A stretch of 64,000 nucleotides of DNA from Chryseobacterium sp. FH2 (lineage in GTDB: Bacteria > Bacteroidota > Bacteroidia > Flavobacteriales > Weeksellaceae), in NCBI RefSeq assembly GCF_001045455.1, contig NZ_LFNE01000007.1, positions 1 through 64,000 of the forward strand. Reading direction: 5' to 3'. Below are positions 34,443-43,804 of this stretch, one piece after another. Both the position numbers and the translations under genes were made by a program. How positions within the stretch are numbered: position 1 is the stretch's first letter; every line of letters starts with the position of its first letter. The notes beneath the pieces are model-generated. The model was not told where the DNA came from. It did not search any database and saw nothing but the letters and a program-made list of their open reading frames with translations.

Positions 34443-34658
34443 ATGAAAGAGAGCAATTGGATATTTTATCTGATTGCTTTTTCTTTATTCGGAATCATAT
34501 TACCAGTTTTTTCAATGGATTTTGAAATACAGAAAACTGTAAATGGTCAACCATTTGTAGATAATTTTACCCTTATTTATACTTATTTTAGGTTTCCCGT
34601 TTGGTGGCTGATGGGTATTTTTGAAGTATTTTATTTGAAATATATTATAAAGCATTGA
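34443..34658 (+). CDS. Small two-helix membrane protein
   Basis: 71 residues with two membrane helices (WIFYLIAFSLFGIILPVF and FPVWWLMGIFEVFYLKYII) and a short polar loop between them. I recognise no family. It starts 79 bases after cca and is followed by a strong hairpin, which supports its being a real short gene. Coding confidence is moderate because of its size. Confidence 0.5.
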   Translation: MKESNWIFYLIAFSLFGIILPVFSMDFEIQKTVNGQPFVDNFTLIYTYFRFPVWWLMGIFEVFYLKYIIKH

Positions 34659-34665
34659 AATGAAA

Positions 34666-34694
34666 TCCGGGCGGTTTCGAAGAAACCGCCCGGA
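34666..34694. terminator. GC-rich hairpin between convergent genes
   Basis: A perfect 13-bp stem, TCCGGGCGGTTTC (34666-34678) with its complement at 34682-34694, closes on a 3-base loop. An A-run follows on the plus strand. It probably ends the small membrane gene and the B12 operon from the other side. Confidence 0.88.
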
Positions 34695-34754
34695 AAAAAA
34701 ACACAAATGATGAAAAAAAATAAAAAATTTATGTTTTACACTTTTAGCGTATAA

Positions 34755-35795
34755 TTATTGATTTAGGAACGTTCCGTTAGAACCTTTTCCTGCATTAAAT
34801 TTAGAGATTATAGCTCCTGTACTTGCAGAATAAACAGTGATTTCGCTGTCTTGCGTGAATCCTTTAATGTCTGATGTAAAAATTCTTCCGTCTACAACAG
34901 TGAATCCGTAAAGCGTTAAATAAGGTCCTCCGTCTACTGCATTAAATAATGGAGTAGTAGGAACTGTTGTTGAGTTCATACTCATTGAATACACCTTGTT
35001 TGAAGAGCTGAAATAATATCTGTTATTATCAATCTGAAGATTTGTGGCATTCGGGATTCCTGTCAATACCTGTGTTTCTGTAACTCCTGTAGTTCCGATT
35101 TTGTAGATATAAGAATCGGTAGTACCCCCAGCGATAGCATAGATTTCAGAATTGTAAGAAATCATTTTATTGATATCTCCATTCGGAACTGTGAATTCAG
35201 TTTTGCTGTTGTTTGATGTGTTGATGTAGGTGAATTTGTTTCCATAACCTCCGGATGCATTTTGTACAAATACATTTTGCCCTGCAGTTAATATTGTTTC
35301 CACATATTCGGTAAAATCAATTTTACTTACATATGATAAATCGGAAATTTTATAAATGCTTACATATTTATTAGTACCATAATCATTGTTTGAAACGTAG
35401 ATATTCCCGTTTGCAAAAGTCATACTTCTTGGCTGCAGAATATGATCTGTGATTTCAGCCACTTTTGTAAAGTTATAACGGTTTACTACAACAATTTTAT
35501 TAGAATTGTTTACTACCAAAAAAGCATTGTTTCCATTGAATGCAATCATTTGAAGGACATCTCCCAAAATAGCATTATTGTTATTGAAAGCATAGATATT
35601 ATCCTGTTTAAGAGATAAATCTCTGGTTACAAAAGTCACACTTGCATTTTTATCATTGAATTTTCCTTCGTTTGAAATGAAGTACCCGTTTTCATATGTG
35701 ATTGCAGTAATTTCATTGTCATTATCGCTGTTGCACGAAATATTGAAAACTAATGCAAATGCAAAAAATAAAGTTAAAAGTCTGGTAAATTTCAT
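34755..35795 (-). CDS. Beta-propeller surface lipoprotein, probable B12-binding partner of BtuB
   Basis: 346 residues from ATG 35795 (a TTG lies 9 bases earlier). A lipobox (FALVFNISCNSD) is followed by about seven propeller blades of the YVTN/DUF5074 type, such as KIVVVNRYNFTKVAEITDH and SIYKISDLSYVSKIDF. It follows a TonB receptor gene by 19 bases under one cobalamin riboswitch. Bacteroides BtuG is likewise a beta-propeller lipoprotein that caps BtuB and captures B12, so this is the likely counterpart. That role is inferred from fold and operon. Confidence 0.8.
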   Translation of the reverse strand: MKFTRLLTLFFAFALVFNISCNSDNDNEITAITYENGYFISNEGKFNDKNASVTFVTRDLSLKQDNIYAFNNNNAILGDVLQMIAFNGNNAFLVVNNSNKIVVVNRYNFTKVAEITDHILQPRSMTFANGNIYVSNNDYGTNKYVSIYKISDLSYVSKIDFTEYVETILTAGQNVFVQNASGGYGNKFTYINTSNNSKTEFTVPNGDINKMISYNSEIYAIAGGTTDSYIYKIGTTGVTETQVLTGIPNATNLQIDNNRYYFSSSNKVYSMSMNSTTVPTTPLFNAVDGGPYLTLYGFTVVDGRIFTSDIKGFTQDSEITVYSASTGAIISKFNAGKGSNGTFLNQ

Positions 35796-35814
35796 ATATA
35801 TCAAGTTTTATTTT

Positions 35815-37641
35815 TTAAAAATTTATTGTGGCGTAAACGCTGTAATTTCTCTTTGGTAAAGGATAAAAAGAAACCGTTTTATAATATGTATCCGTTATAT
35901 TGTTTACTTTAAATCCTAAAGTATATTTTTTCAAAACCGCCGCTGATATGCCTGTGTTTAAAACAAAATAAGAATCAATAGCCTCTGATTTTTTTTCGTC
36001 ACTTGTCGTATAAGTTAATCCATTGAGTATTCCCTGAGCAAAAAATGTAAGGAAGCGATATTCGTAACTAACATTCATCATACCTCTGTGCAGTGGAATG
36101 TAGGGCTGTTGATTTCCCGTTTCTTTGTTCGTAGATTTTGCATAGTAATACCCAATATTTGCTTTAATGTGGTGGATGCCAACTTTTTTACTGTAACTCA
36201 ATTGAGATTCTAAACCGTAGGATTCTGCTTTATTGACATTGAAAGCCTGCCAGTATCCCATTGCTGTCGGTAGCCATACAATAAGATCTGCAATATCCAT
36301 ATAATAAGGAGTTAAAGTAAGTTTAAAATTACCGGCTTTAAACTCATTGGTCATATCAACCTGAGTAGAAGTTTCCGGTTTTAAATCTTTATTTCCTCCG
36401 GGTTCGTAGTAAGTATCATTGAATGAAGGATATTTAAAGTTTTTTGAAACATTAAAACTTATATTATACCAGTTTGTAGCATTCCATTTTCCTGAAAATG
36501 AGTATAAAACAGGTGAATCAATGTCTTCAACAAAATCTTTTTTAATCCCACCTTCAAAACGTACATTTTTTGTTGCATAATATCTCAGCAATCCTGCAAT
36601 AGAGCCTACATTTCTGCTTATATTTCCGATTCCTGACTGATAACCTTCTCCTTTATTGACCTGAAACTCGCCAATTACATTCACATTTAGTTTCGGAAGA
36701 ATGAAATAATTAAAATCATTTCTGAAAATGTAATTTTTTCCCGTTCCTCCACTGGATTTCGGAGCATTCACATTATTGAAATACTGGAAATTTTCCTCCG
36801 TGTAAGCTGCTTTTAAGCTGTTCGAAAGTTTATTGGTATTAATATCCCATACAATTAAGCTTCTTGTACTTTGAGTTTCATATTTGGTTTTTGTTTCGCT
36901 TTCCTCATAAATAGGGAAGTGCTGCGACGAATCATAAAACTGGCTTTGCCAGGAAATTTTCTGATTTTTAGCAATTTTATAAGAAATTCCGATATTCAGA
37001 GAGGTGTTGTAATAATTTCCGTTTCTGTTGATATATTTAAGGTCGTCAACCTTATAATCATTCTCACTTATTGAATAATTTCCGGAAACTTTAAAGCTTA
37101 ATTTATCATTACTGTAAGAAGCTTTTGCAAAATTATTATATGTATTAAAAGAAGCAACTTCTGAAAAAAGAGAAGCATTAAAGCCCTTGTTAAAATTTAA
37201 ATCATTATTCAGGTGAATACTTCCCCCGATTGCTGAACTTCCGTAGATTACACTTCCGCCACCGGCCTTTACTTCAATTTGATCAGCCCCAAATAAAGGA
37301 AGATTGTTAATATCACCCTGTCCTAGAAAAGTGGAGTTGATATTAATTCCGTTCCATACAAAAGCGGTATGTCCTGCTAAAGTTCCCCTGAAAGATGGCG
37401 AAGAAACTGCCCCACGTCCATTTTCTTTAATAAAAACCTGTGATTGAAAGCGTAAAAGTTCGGAAAGGTTTGACGAATTTTTTTCTGCATCCTCAGACGT
37501 AATGGTTGTTACCTTGTGAAAAAGCTTAACTTTATTCATTTGGTTATCAAAAACATAAACAGTATCTATGGTTTTCTCCTGTGAAAAAAGAAAACAACCA
37601 TAAGATGAAAAAAGCAGAACTAAAGATCTTTTTATACCCAT
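35815..37641 (-). CDS. btuB: TonB-dependent receptor for vitamin B12 (BtuB-like)
   Basis: 608 residues: a signal peptide (YGCFLFSQ), a TonB-box-like KTIDTVYVFD, then a plug with VFIKENGRGAVSSPSFRGT and GGSVIYGSSAIGGSIHL. A 22-strand barrel ends in a terminal Phe (YSVYATINF). There is no CarboxypepD_reg N-terminal extension, so it is of the small BtuB size. The cobalamin riboswitch in its leader makes corrinoids the likely cargo. The downstream propeller lipoprotein probably forms the surface lid. Confidence 0.88.
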   Translation of the reverse strand: MGIKRSLVLLFSSYGCFLFSQEKTIDTVYVFDNQMNKVKLFHKVTTITSEDAEKNSSNLSELLRFQSQVFIKENGRGAVSSPSFRGTLAGHTAFVWNGININSTFLGQGDINNLPLFGADQIEVKAGGGSVIYGSSAIGGSIHLNNDLNFNKGFNASLFSEVASFNTYNNFAKASYSNDKLSFKVSGNYSISENDYKVDDLKYINRNGNYYNTSLNIGISYKIAKNQKISWQSQFYDSSQHFPIYEESETKTKYETQSTRSLIVWDINTNKLSNSLKAAYTEENFQYFNNVNAPKSSGGTGKNYIFRNDFNYFILPKLNVNVIGEFQVNKGEGYQSGIGNISRNVGSIAGLLRYYATKNVRFEGGIKKDFVEDIDSPVLYSFSGKWNATNWYNISFNVSKNFKYPSFNDTYYEPGGNKDLKPETSTQVDMTNEFKAGNFKLTLTPYYMDIADLIVWLPTAMGYWQAFNVNKAESYGLESQLSYSKKVGIHHIKANIGYYYAKSTNKETGNQQPYIPLHRGMMNVSYEYRFLTFFAQGILNGLTYTTSDEKKSEAIDSYFVLNTGISAAVLKKYTLGFKVNNITDTYYKTVSFYPLPKRNYSVYATINF

Positions 37642-37689
37642 TTACTAATTTACTTTTCCTCCGAAAGCAATATGTTTTTTAATTATAAT

Positions 37690-37838
37690 TTTGGCAGGTC
37701 TCCTGACTTTCGCTTTTCTACACCTTCCCGTTTGCACAGTGGTTTTTCGTAGGAATTTTGATTGCGATTTACAGTTGCGGGGACAGTTTGGGTATCTCAC
37801 CCAATTCCCTATTATTCCAAAACACTGGAAACCAAAAT
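37690..37838 (-). ncRNA. Cobalamin riboswitch
   Basis: On the minus strand the leader of the BtuB gene shows the AdoCbl riboswitch core. It begins with GGGTGAGATACCC and CCCCGCAACTGTAA, continues with CCACTG, and ends with the B12 box AGTCAGGAGACCTGCC (37708-37693). A promoter lies directly upstream at 37844-37851. When B12 is bound, expression of the receptor and lipoprotein should fall. The outer limits are estimates. Confidence 0.92.
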
Positions 37839-37843
37839 TTTTG

Positions 37844-37874
37844 CAAAGATAAAGTTTATTCAGCTGAAATACAA
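37844..37874 (-). promoter_or_regulatory. Promoter of the B12 uptake operon
   Basis: On the minus strand, TTG (37874-37872), a 20-base spacer and TATCTTTG (37851-37844). Transcription would start just ahead of the riboswitch. Confidence 0.75.
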
Positions 37875-37929
37875 AATAGTAAAGAGCTAAATCAAAAAAT
37901 ACCTGATTTAGTAACTGAGCTTTACATTA

Positions 37930-38412
37930 TCAAAGAAATGTAGCGTCAAAATAAAAAGGTAACAAATCCTTTATGGCATGTACTTTTACAACCTCTTCAT
38001 TCATACTTGAGAAATAAAGATTGATATTTTCGTTTTGCTTTGTTTCATATTCCATTAAACTCTGTCTGCAAGCACCACACGGTGGAATTGGCGGATTCTT
38101 CTCATGAAGTTCTTTTGGGCCCCCAACAACAAAAATCTTTTTCACTTTCACGTCCGGAAAGTTGGCAGCAACCCAAAAAAGAGTCGTTCTTTCTGCACAA
38201 AGTCCGGAAGGATAGGCTGCATTTTCCTGATTGTTCCCGGTATATATTTCTCCATTTTCAAGCAAGACAGCACAGCCGACAAAAAAGTTGGAATAAGGCG
38301 CATAAGCCTTTTCACGAGCTTGTTTTGCTCTTTCAAATAATTCTTTTTCGACATCAGTCAGTTCGCTGTTATTTTTAAAATATTCGTAACTGATTTGAGT
38401 TTCTTTTTTCAT
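37930..38412 (-). CDS. cdd: Cytidine deaminase
   Basis: 160 residues of the tetrameric cytidine deaminase type. The zinc and proton-shuttle motif CAERTT (in AAYPSGLCAERTTLF) and the second zinc motif PPCGACRQSL are intact, as is the N-terminal YAPYSNFFVGCA substrate loop. It deaminates cytidine and deoxycytidine to uridines. It lies upstream of the B12 promoter and divergent from the ene-reductase gene, and seems a single-gene unit. Confidence 0.94.
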   Translation of the reverse strand: MKKETQISYEYFKNNSELTDVEKELFERAKQAREKAYAPYSNFFVGCAVLLENGEIYTGNNQENAAYPSGLCAERTTLFWVAANFPDVKVKKIFVVGGPKELHEKNPPIPPCGACRQSLMEYETKQNENINLYFSSMNEEVVKVHAIKDLLPFYFDATFL

Positions 38413-38513
38413 ATATTGTGGATTAAAAAAAGGGGGATAAAATTAGCTCTTTTTAATCAGGTGGGCAATATTATTTTATTCAGGATATTTTAATTGAAAA
38501 ATTCAAATCAAAA

Positions 38514-39560
38514 ATGTTATACAATCCAATACAGTTCAGAAATATTGAGTTGAAAAACCGCTGGGTAATGTCACCAATGTGTATGTATTCTTGTGAGAAC
38601 GGCTTAGCAAATGATTTCCATTTTGTACATTATGGAAGCAGATCGCAGGGCGGAACAGGGTTAATTATGGTTGAAGCAACAGGTGTGGAACCCCGCGGGA
38701 GAATTACCAATCATTGTATGGGGATCTGGAATGATGAGCAGGCTGAGAAACTTCAGAAAATTGTTGAATTTATTCACAAAAATTCTGAAAGCAAAATTGG
38801 AATTCAAATTGCTCACGCAGGAAGAAAAGGTTCAACCTGGAATAATATTCAAATCCCGATTGAAGAAGGCTGGGAAACGGTTGCCCCGAGTCCTGTTCCT
38901 TATCATCCGACAGAAAGAATTCCGCATGCTTTGACTGTTGAGGAAATTAAAGCACAGATTCAGAATTTTAAAAATGCAGCAAAAAGAGCTGTAAAAGCGG
39001 GGTTTGATATTATTGAAATCCACGGAGCGCATGGTTATTTGATTCATCAGTTTTTATCGCCCCTTTCAAATATCAGGACGGATGAATATGGTGGAAGTTT
39101 TGAAAACAGGATCCGGTTTTTAATTGAAATCGTTGATGCCGTCAATGAAGAACTCGATGAGAATGTAGCTTTATTTGTAAGGATTTCCGGAACTGAATAC
39201 ACTGCAAATGGCTGGGATATTGAAAGCAGCGTAGAATTGGCAAAGATTTTAAAACATCACCATGTTGATTTAGTTGATGTTTCCAGCGGAGGAAATATTC
39301 ACGGAGTGAAAATTCCTCTTTTTGACGGTTACCAGGTTCCTCTTGCGTCCCAGGTAAAAAATGGAGCTGAAATTAAAACAGGAGCTGTGGGATTAATTAC
39401 AACTGCGGAACATGCGGAAAGTATCCTTCAAAATGGAGACGCTGATTTAATTTTTATTGCAAGAGAAATTTTAAGAAACCCATATATCGCTGTTCAGGGT
39501 TCGTTTGCAATGAAACAGGATTGCTTTTTCCCACACCAATATTTAAGAGCCAAAATTTAA
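38514..39560 (+). CDS. Old yellow enzyme-family ene-reductase (YqjM/NamA-like)
   Basis: 348 residues of the FMN-dependent OYE family, YqjM branch. MSPMCMYSCENG contains the YqjM-type flavin-tuning Cys, IAHAGRKGS and IEIHGAHGYLIHQFLSP hold substrate-binding His residues, and NIRTDEYGGSFENRIRF binds FMN. IFIAREILRNPY ends the barrel. It should reduce activated C=C bonds with NADPH, perhaps in detoxification. The natural substrate is unknown. Confidence 0.92.
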   Translation: MLYNPIQFRNIELKNRWVMSPMCMYSCENGLANDFHFVHYGSRSQGGTGLIMVEATGVEPRGRITNHCMGIWNDEQAEKLQKIVEFIHKNSESKIGIQIAHAGRKGSTWNNIQIPIEEGWETVAPSPVPYHPTERIPHALTVEEIKAQIQNFKNAAKRAVKAGFDIIEIHGAHGYLIHQFLSPLSNIRTDEYGGSFENRIRFLIEIVDAVNEELDENVALFVRISGTEYTANGWDIESSVELAKILKHHHVDLVDVSSGGNIHGVKIPLFDGYQVPLASQVKNGAEIKTGAVGLITTAEHAESILQNGDADLIFIAREILRNPYIAVQGSFAMKQDCFFPHQYLRAKI

Positions 39561-39570
39561 AGTAATTTTA

Positions 39571-39578
39571 TATATTTG
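39571..39578 (+). promoter_or_regulatory. -7 box before the DUF2752 gene
   Basis: TATATTTG, exact TAnnTTTG, 20 bases before the ATG at 39598. Confidence 0.6.
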
Positions 39579-39597
39579 ATAGCCAAAAAACATAAAA

Positions 39598-39879
39598 ATG
39601 AAAATAGAAGACTTCATGTTATCATGCCCCAGCAAAAAATTCCTAGGAATAGAATGCTTCGGCTGTGGTACACAGAGAGCTATTGTCATGGTTTTTGAAG
39701 GGAGATTTGTAGAGGCCTTTCATATGTTTCCGGCAGTCTATACTTTGTTGCTGTTTTTCGCAGCAATATTCCTCAATTTTGTAGACAGAAAAAGAAATTA
39801 CAGTAATATATTAGTTCTTTTAGCTATTATTAATGCCGTAATTATGGTAACATCCTATTTCTGCAAGCATTTCTTTTAA
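39598..39879 (+). CDS. DUF2752 membrane protein
   Basis: 93 residues. The family signature is seen at the start: CPSKKFLGIECFGCGTQRA, a Cys pair plus Gly-Cys-Gly motif, then two hydrophobic helices. The function of DUF2752 is unknown; the conserved Cys could bind metal or form disulfides. A gene for a CCC-motif membrane protein follows by 23 bases, so the two are cotranscribed. Confidence 0.88.
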   Translation: MKIEDFMLSCPSKKFLGIECFGCGTQRAIVMVFEGRFVEAFHMFPAVYTLLLFFAAIFLNFVDRKRNYSNILVLLAIINAVIMVTSYFCKHFF

Positions 39880-39902
39880 AATATATATTTAAAATTATAA
39901 CT

Positions 39903-40235
39903 ATGAATGAACAAAAATTACCAAACGCAACAGCCGTATTAATCTTAGGAATTGTATCTATTTTAGGATGTTGCTGCTATGGTCTTCCGGGGTTAATCGC
40001 CGGGATTATCGCTCTTGTTCTTGCTAAAAAAGATGGTGAGCTTTATAAAAATAATCCAACAGCGTATTCTAATTACAGTCAGCTTAACGCCGGTAAAATC
40101 ATGGCTATTATAGGAATCATACTAAGCGTATTGTATGTTATTTATGTAATTGTATTGGTCTCAACAGTGGGTTGGGATGCAATGAAGGATCCGCAACTGA
40201 TGCAGGAGAGGATAAAGGATATAATGGGACAGTAA
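39903..40235 (+). CDS. CCC-motif (DUF4190-like) membrane protein
   Basis: 110 residues with two membrane regions. The first carries the three-Cys run in LGIVSILGCCCYGLPGLIAG, followed by a cytoplasmic loop and a long second helix (IIGIILSVLYVIYVIVLV). The family is common in Bacteroidetes and often adjoins DUF2752, as here. Function is unknown. A terminator follows at 40255. Confidence 0.85.
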   Translation: MNEQKLPNATAVLILGIVSILGCCCYGLPGLIAGIIALVLAKKDGELYKNNPTAYSNYSQLNAGKIMAIIGIILSVLYVIYVIVLVSTVGWDAMKDPQLMQERIKDIMGQ

Positions 40236-40254
40236 TTATAAAATAAAATACCAG

Positions 40255-40279
40255 AAAAGACCGCTCAATGCGGTCTTTT
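40255..40279. terminator. Bidirectional hairpin
   Basis: AAAAGACCGC (40255-40264) pairs with GCGGTCTTTT (40270-40279) around a 5-base loop, followed by TT. It lies between the CCC gene and the converging endonuclease gene. Confidence 0.9.
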
Positions 40280-40309
40280 TTATTAATTTAAGTGAAAATT
40301 TCTAATTTA

Positions 40310-41851
40310 TTACTTCACAATAAATTTTATACCAGCATTATCCAGTTTCAAAATATAAACTCCTTGTGGCAGATTTATTATTTTAATTGAATTTCTGCTG
40401 TTTTTAAAAGGGAGGTCAATAGTCTGCATTATTTTCCCCTGAAGATTATAGATTTCAGCTTTTTTAATGTTTTCAGTTTTACCTTTTACAAAAATTTCCT
40501 GATTGGAAATAGGATTTGGATAAATCTGTAAATCTTTAATTTCATTAATCAATTCCGGAGAAATACTTTTGCTCTGTTTTCCGGTAGATGAATAACAAGT
40601 CCAGCTTAGATTGTCAATTGCCACCCTGTTACTGCCTGATGTATTTTCTAATGATATAATTACGTTCCCTGAAACATTGATATTATTAATTGTTGTCGTT
40701 GTTGTATTGGTATTGTAAGGAATCGTTCCAACTGTTGTTCCGTTTACTTTTACGTTAAAAGTTCCATTGCTTCCTGAGAACTTCAATTGAGTTGTCACAG
40801 TTAATGAACCTATCCCGTTTGCCGAGCTGCTTGATGTTAACGAACCTGCTCTTACTGTAATTGCTTTTGTAGAAATCGTTTGATCTGTTCTTGCATCAGT
40901 TGCGGTCCATGAAATTCCGCTGTTTGTCCATGTTCTGGTTGAATATGTGGAAGGGCTGCTTGTCGGAATATTTTCAAATGTTTCATTCACACAATTTGTT
41001 CCAGAAGGTGCTTCCGGTGGAGTTGTAGTGCCTCCGCCTGTAGAGCCCGATCCCCAGATTAAATTCACGTAATTAGGGTTATCTATGAAAGGGTTTCTAT
41101 TTCCCTGATATGTATAAGAAGCATTATTTCGGGTAATTTCAGCTTGGGAGACGGGATCCTGATTATGCCAGGCCAACAAAACATTCAGCTCCCAAGTTTG
41201 TAATCCCGGGAAAGTAGTATTTCCCAGCATATTTCCCGAAGTGAAAGTTGAAAGTTTGCTTTGATAGCGTGTTACAAAATAAAAAATCATCCTTGCAACA
41301 TCACCTTTAAATTCATCAATTGGTTCAAAGACTGTCCCAGAATATCCTGATGAAGCAGAATTTCCAAGTTTTGAGCCGTTTTTAGAAGTGAAAGTTGCAG
41401 TTCCCACTTTTCCAAAAGGATAATTTGAACGCATCCCGTTTACTTTTCCGTCTGTTGCTCTGATAAAATGAATGTCAGAAACCATCGGTGAAGATTCATT
41501 AAACAAACTTTGAGGAACAATATGCTCCCTGTTATAGCAATTTCCCTCAACTGAATATGTCCCGCACTGATTGGTTCCCGGAGTAAATTTGTAAGGATCT
41601 GCTCCGTTTGGTTTTTCAGAATAGATGTCCATAATCGAACCGTCATTTTCGTAAGTTTTGTCAATATCAGTCGTTTTATAGCCGGTCCAAAGTCCATTAT
41701 AACCTTTATCTTGATGACCGTTTGTGATAATGGTGCTTAAAGCGGTCTTCAAAGATGCTCCAGATAATCCGTTTGCGGAATTATAATAACCGGCCGGAGC
41801 CTGAGCTTGCATTAATCCTGCAAAACTTAGAAATAAGATAATTTTTTTCAT
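40310..41851 (-). CDS. Secreted endonuclease I with T9SS sorting domain
   Basis: 513 residues: a signal peptide (GLMQAQ), an endonuclease I/NucM domain in about residues 20-270 with the catalytic NREHIVPQSLF and the DIHFIRATDGKVNGMRSNYPFG block, then a Gly/Thr/Pro-rich linker. A beta-sandwich module of about 150 residues (NCVNETFENIP...) and a C-terminal type IX sorting domain (YPNPISNQEIFVKG) follow. It is a non-specific secreted nuclease that probably gathers nucleotides or phosphate from extracellular DNA. Single gene. Confidence 0.92.
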   Translation of the reverse strand: MKKIILFLSFAGLMQAQAPAGYYNSANGLSGASLKTALSTIITNGHQDKGYNGLWTGYKTTDIDKTYENDGSIMDIYSEKPNGADPYKFTPGTNQCGTYSVEGNCYNREHIVPQSLFNESSPMVSDIHFIRATDGKVNGMRSNYPFGKVGTATFTSKNGSKLGNSASSGYSGTVFEPIDEFKGDVARMIFYFVTRYQSKLSTFTSGNMLGNTTFPGLQTWELNVLLAWHNQDPVSQAEITRNNASYTYQGNRNPFIDNPNYVNLIWGSGSTGGGTTTPPEAPSGTNCVNETFENIPTSSPSTYSTRTWTNSGISWTATDARTDQTISTKAITVRAGSLTSSSSANGIGSLTVTTQLKFSGSNGTFNVKVNGTTVGTIPYNTNTTTTTINNINVSGNVIISLENTSGSNRVAIDNLSWTCYSSTGKQSKSISPELINEIKDLQIYPNPISNQEIFVKGKTENIKKAEIYNLQGKIMQTIDLPFKNSRNSIKIINLPQGVYILKLDNAGIKFIVK

Positions 41852-42115
41852 ATTAATTAAATTTTCAGTAAGATTACTACATTTTTATGAATGTAAAATT
41901 ACGTTTCTGTTAAATCTTAATGCTGTGAATTGTAATCAGACTTCACAAATAATGAATTTTTATTTACATGCTAATCTGTAATTCATATCTGAGAACGCTT
42001 GTATTAATTTACTTTTAACCATGAATTAATTTTCATTTAATTGATATAAATCATAAAATATTGAAATAGTATTAGCCTAAAAAGAATTATTTTCGTTCTA
42101 TTATTTTTATTTAGA

Positions 42116-42925
42116 ATGGTTAAAAATTTATCTTTTAAAATTTATCTTCCTTTAATAGGAATTTTTTTTGGTAATTCTGTGAATGCCCAATGCAATATCG
42201 TTGATAGCTTTTCAGAAAACTTTGACACTTACACTGCGCCGGAAAGTATCGTTCCGACCTGTTGGGATAGAATTGCTTTAAATGGAGCAAGTCAGATTAT
42301 TTCCAGTACATCACCTGCTTCGGGTACAGGGCAGATTTATCAGTTCGGATACGGAAGCGGTAAAACATCCATTGTAATTTTTCCAAAGCTAAGCAATGTT
42401 AATGCAGGAACGCATCACTTTAAATTCAAAGCTAAAGCTAATTCGGGAGGAGGGTTTCTTGAGTTTGGATATATTACAGACATCAGTGATGCATCAACCT
42501 TTGTAGTATTGAAGCAGGTTATAATCACAAACAGTACTTATGACTCTACCGCTGAAAAAACAATAACAGTTCCTACTACAATTCCTGCGGATGTAAGGCT
42601 TGGAATTCGTAATAACGGTGCTACTTTTGCCGGATATTATTGGGACGATGCGGTTTGGGAGCCTATTCCGAATTTAGGGACTCATGAAGCTATTGACTTG
42701 TCAACAGTGAAAGTATATCCAAATCCGGTTCAGGACATTTTGAATATTTCAGACGTTAGAGATGTGAAATCGATTACAATTACTGATGCAGTAGGAAGAA
42801 TGGTAAAATTTATTGAGAAGCCATCAACAGTTTTACAGGTGAATGATTTAGAAAAAGGAATTTATTTTGTGGCGTTGCATTACAAAAACGGAAGTAATAC
42901 ATCTACCAAAATTATAAAAAAATAA
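42116..42925 (+). CDS. Secreted T9SS cargo protein
   Basis: 269 residues with a signal peptide (GNSVNAQ). About 150 residues resemble a beta-sandwich of the choice-of-anchor/cleaved-adhesin type (SFSENFDTYTAPESIVPTCW, ending YYWDDAVWEP). The last 75 residues are a T9SS sorting domain (VYPNPVQDILNISD, then GIYFVALHYKNG). No enzyme motif was found, so binding or adhesion is the best guess. It is bounded by a strong shared terminator. Confidence 0.85.
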   Translation: MVKNLSFKIYLPLIGIFFGNSVNAQCNIVDSFSENFDTYTAPESIVPTCWDRIALNGASQIISSTSPASGTGQIYQFGYGSGKTSIVIFPKLSNVNAGTHHFKFKAKANSGGGFLEFGYITDISDASTFVVLKQVIITNSTYDSTAEKTITVPTTIPADVRLGIRNNGATFAGYYWDDAVWEPIPNLGTHEAIDLSTVKVYPNPVQDILNISDVRDVKSITITDAVGRMVKFIEKPSTVLQVNDLEKGIYFVALHYKNGSNTSTKIIKK

Positions 42926-42953
42926 AAAAGGGGTTTTTTATATTTTAACTAAG

Positions 42954-42986
42954 AAAATGCTGTTTCACATTGTGAAACAGCATTTT
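42954..42986. terminator. Long bidirectional hairpin
   Basis: Perfect 16-bp arms 42954-42969 and 42971-42986 (AAAATGCTGTTTCACA and complement), with U-runs on both strands. It ends the T9SS gene and the converging DUF4136 gene. Confidence 0.9.
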
Positions 42987-43052
42987 TTCATAAAACAAAA
43001 AGTCAACACAAAAATTTGTATTGACTTTACATATATTTGATTGATTTAAATC

Positions 43053-43580
43053 TTATTTTCTTTGTGGGGGATAATTTTTCATAATTTCCGCCATGATTTC
43101 AGGGATTTGTCTTTGTTTCGCTTTTGGAGAATCTACAGAAATTCCGCTTCCGATACCTTGCCAAACCAATTTTTGAGACTTCGCATCTACCAAATCCACG
43201 ATAATTGCTCCTTCATTATAATTGCTTGTCCAGGTTCTGCTCATTCCAACTCCCCAGCCGAAAGGGCCACCCCAGCCATACATTCCGTACGGTGAATTGT
43301 TGGTAATATCAGTAACTTTTTTATGGTTTGCTTTTACATTTACAATTAAATCAGGATTTTCACCAGATTGAAGACCTCTGCTTTGAAGTTGTTTAGACAA
43401 TTCATTCAAAACCCTGTCTTTATCAATATCATTCAACTTCAGATCATCAATTCTTATTTTATATGTTTTGTAAGAAGTGAAGTTTGCCGTATCCGCATAA
43501 TCAGAACGTACGTTGAAAGGACTACAAGATGTTAAACCCAACGTAGCCGAAGCTAACAAAATAAAAATATATTTTTTCAT
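43053..43580 (-). CDS. DUF4136 lipoprotein
   Basis: 175 residues from ATG 43580; the longer frame to 43658 begins with a TTG and runs across the upstream gene. The signal ends in a lipobox (LGLTSCSPF). The DUF4136 body has TANFTSYKTYKIRID, NPDLIVNVKANHKK, a Gly-rich YGMYGWGGPFGWGVG stretch and GAIIVDLVDAKSQKLVWQG. The function of this periplasmic family is unknown. Its start is one base after the stop of the DUF5522 gene, so both form one transcript. Confidence 0.85.
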   Translation of the reverse strand: MKKYIFILLASATLGLTSCSPFNVRSDYADTANFTSYKTYKIRIDDLKLNDIDKDRVLNELSKQLQSRGLQSGENPDLIVNVKANHKKVTDITNNSPYGMYGWGGPFGWGVGMSRTWTSNYNEGAIIVDLVDAKSQKLVWQGIGSGISVDSPKAKQRQIPEIMAEIMKNYPPQRK

Positions 43581-43581
43581 T

Positions 43582-43767
<186 letters not shown>

Positions 43768-43804
43768 TTAAATCTCTAAGTCAAAAAACTTTATATTTGT
43801 TATT

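Noticed and set aside
38040..38378. Plus-strand frame of 112 codons across cdd
   Set aside because: Antisense shadow of a certain cytidine deaminase gene with intact zinc motifs.
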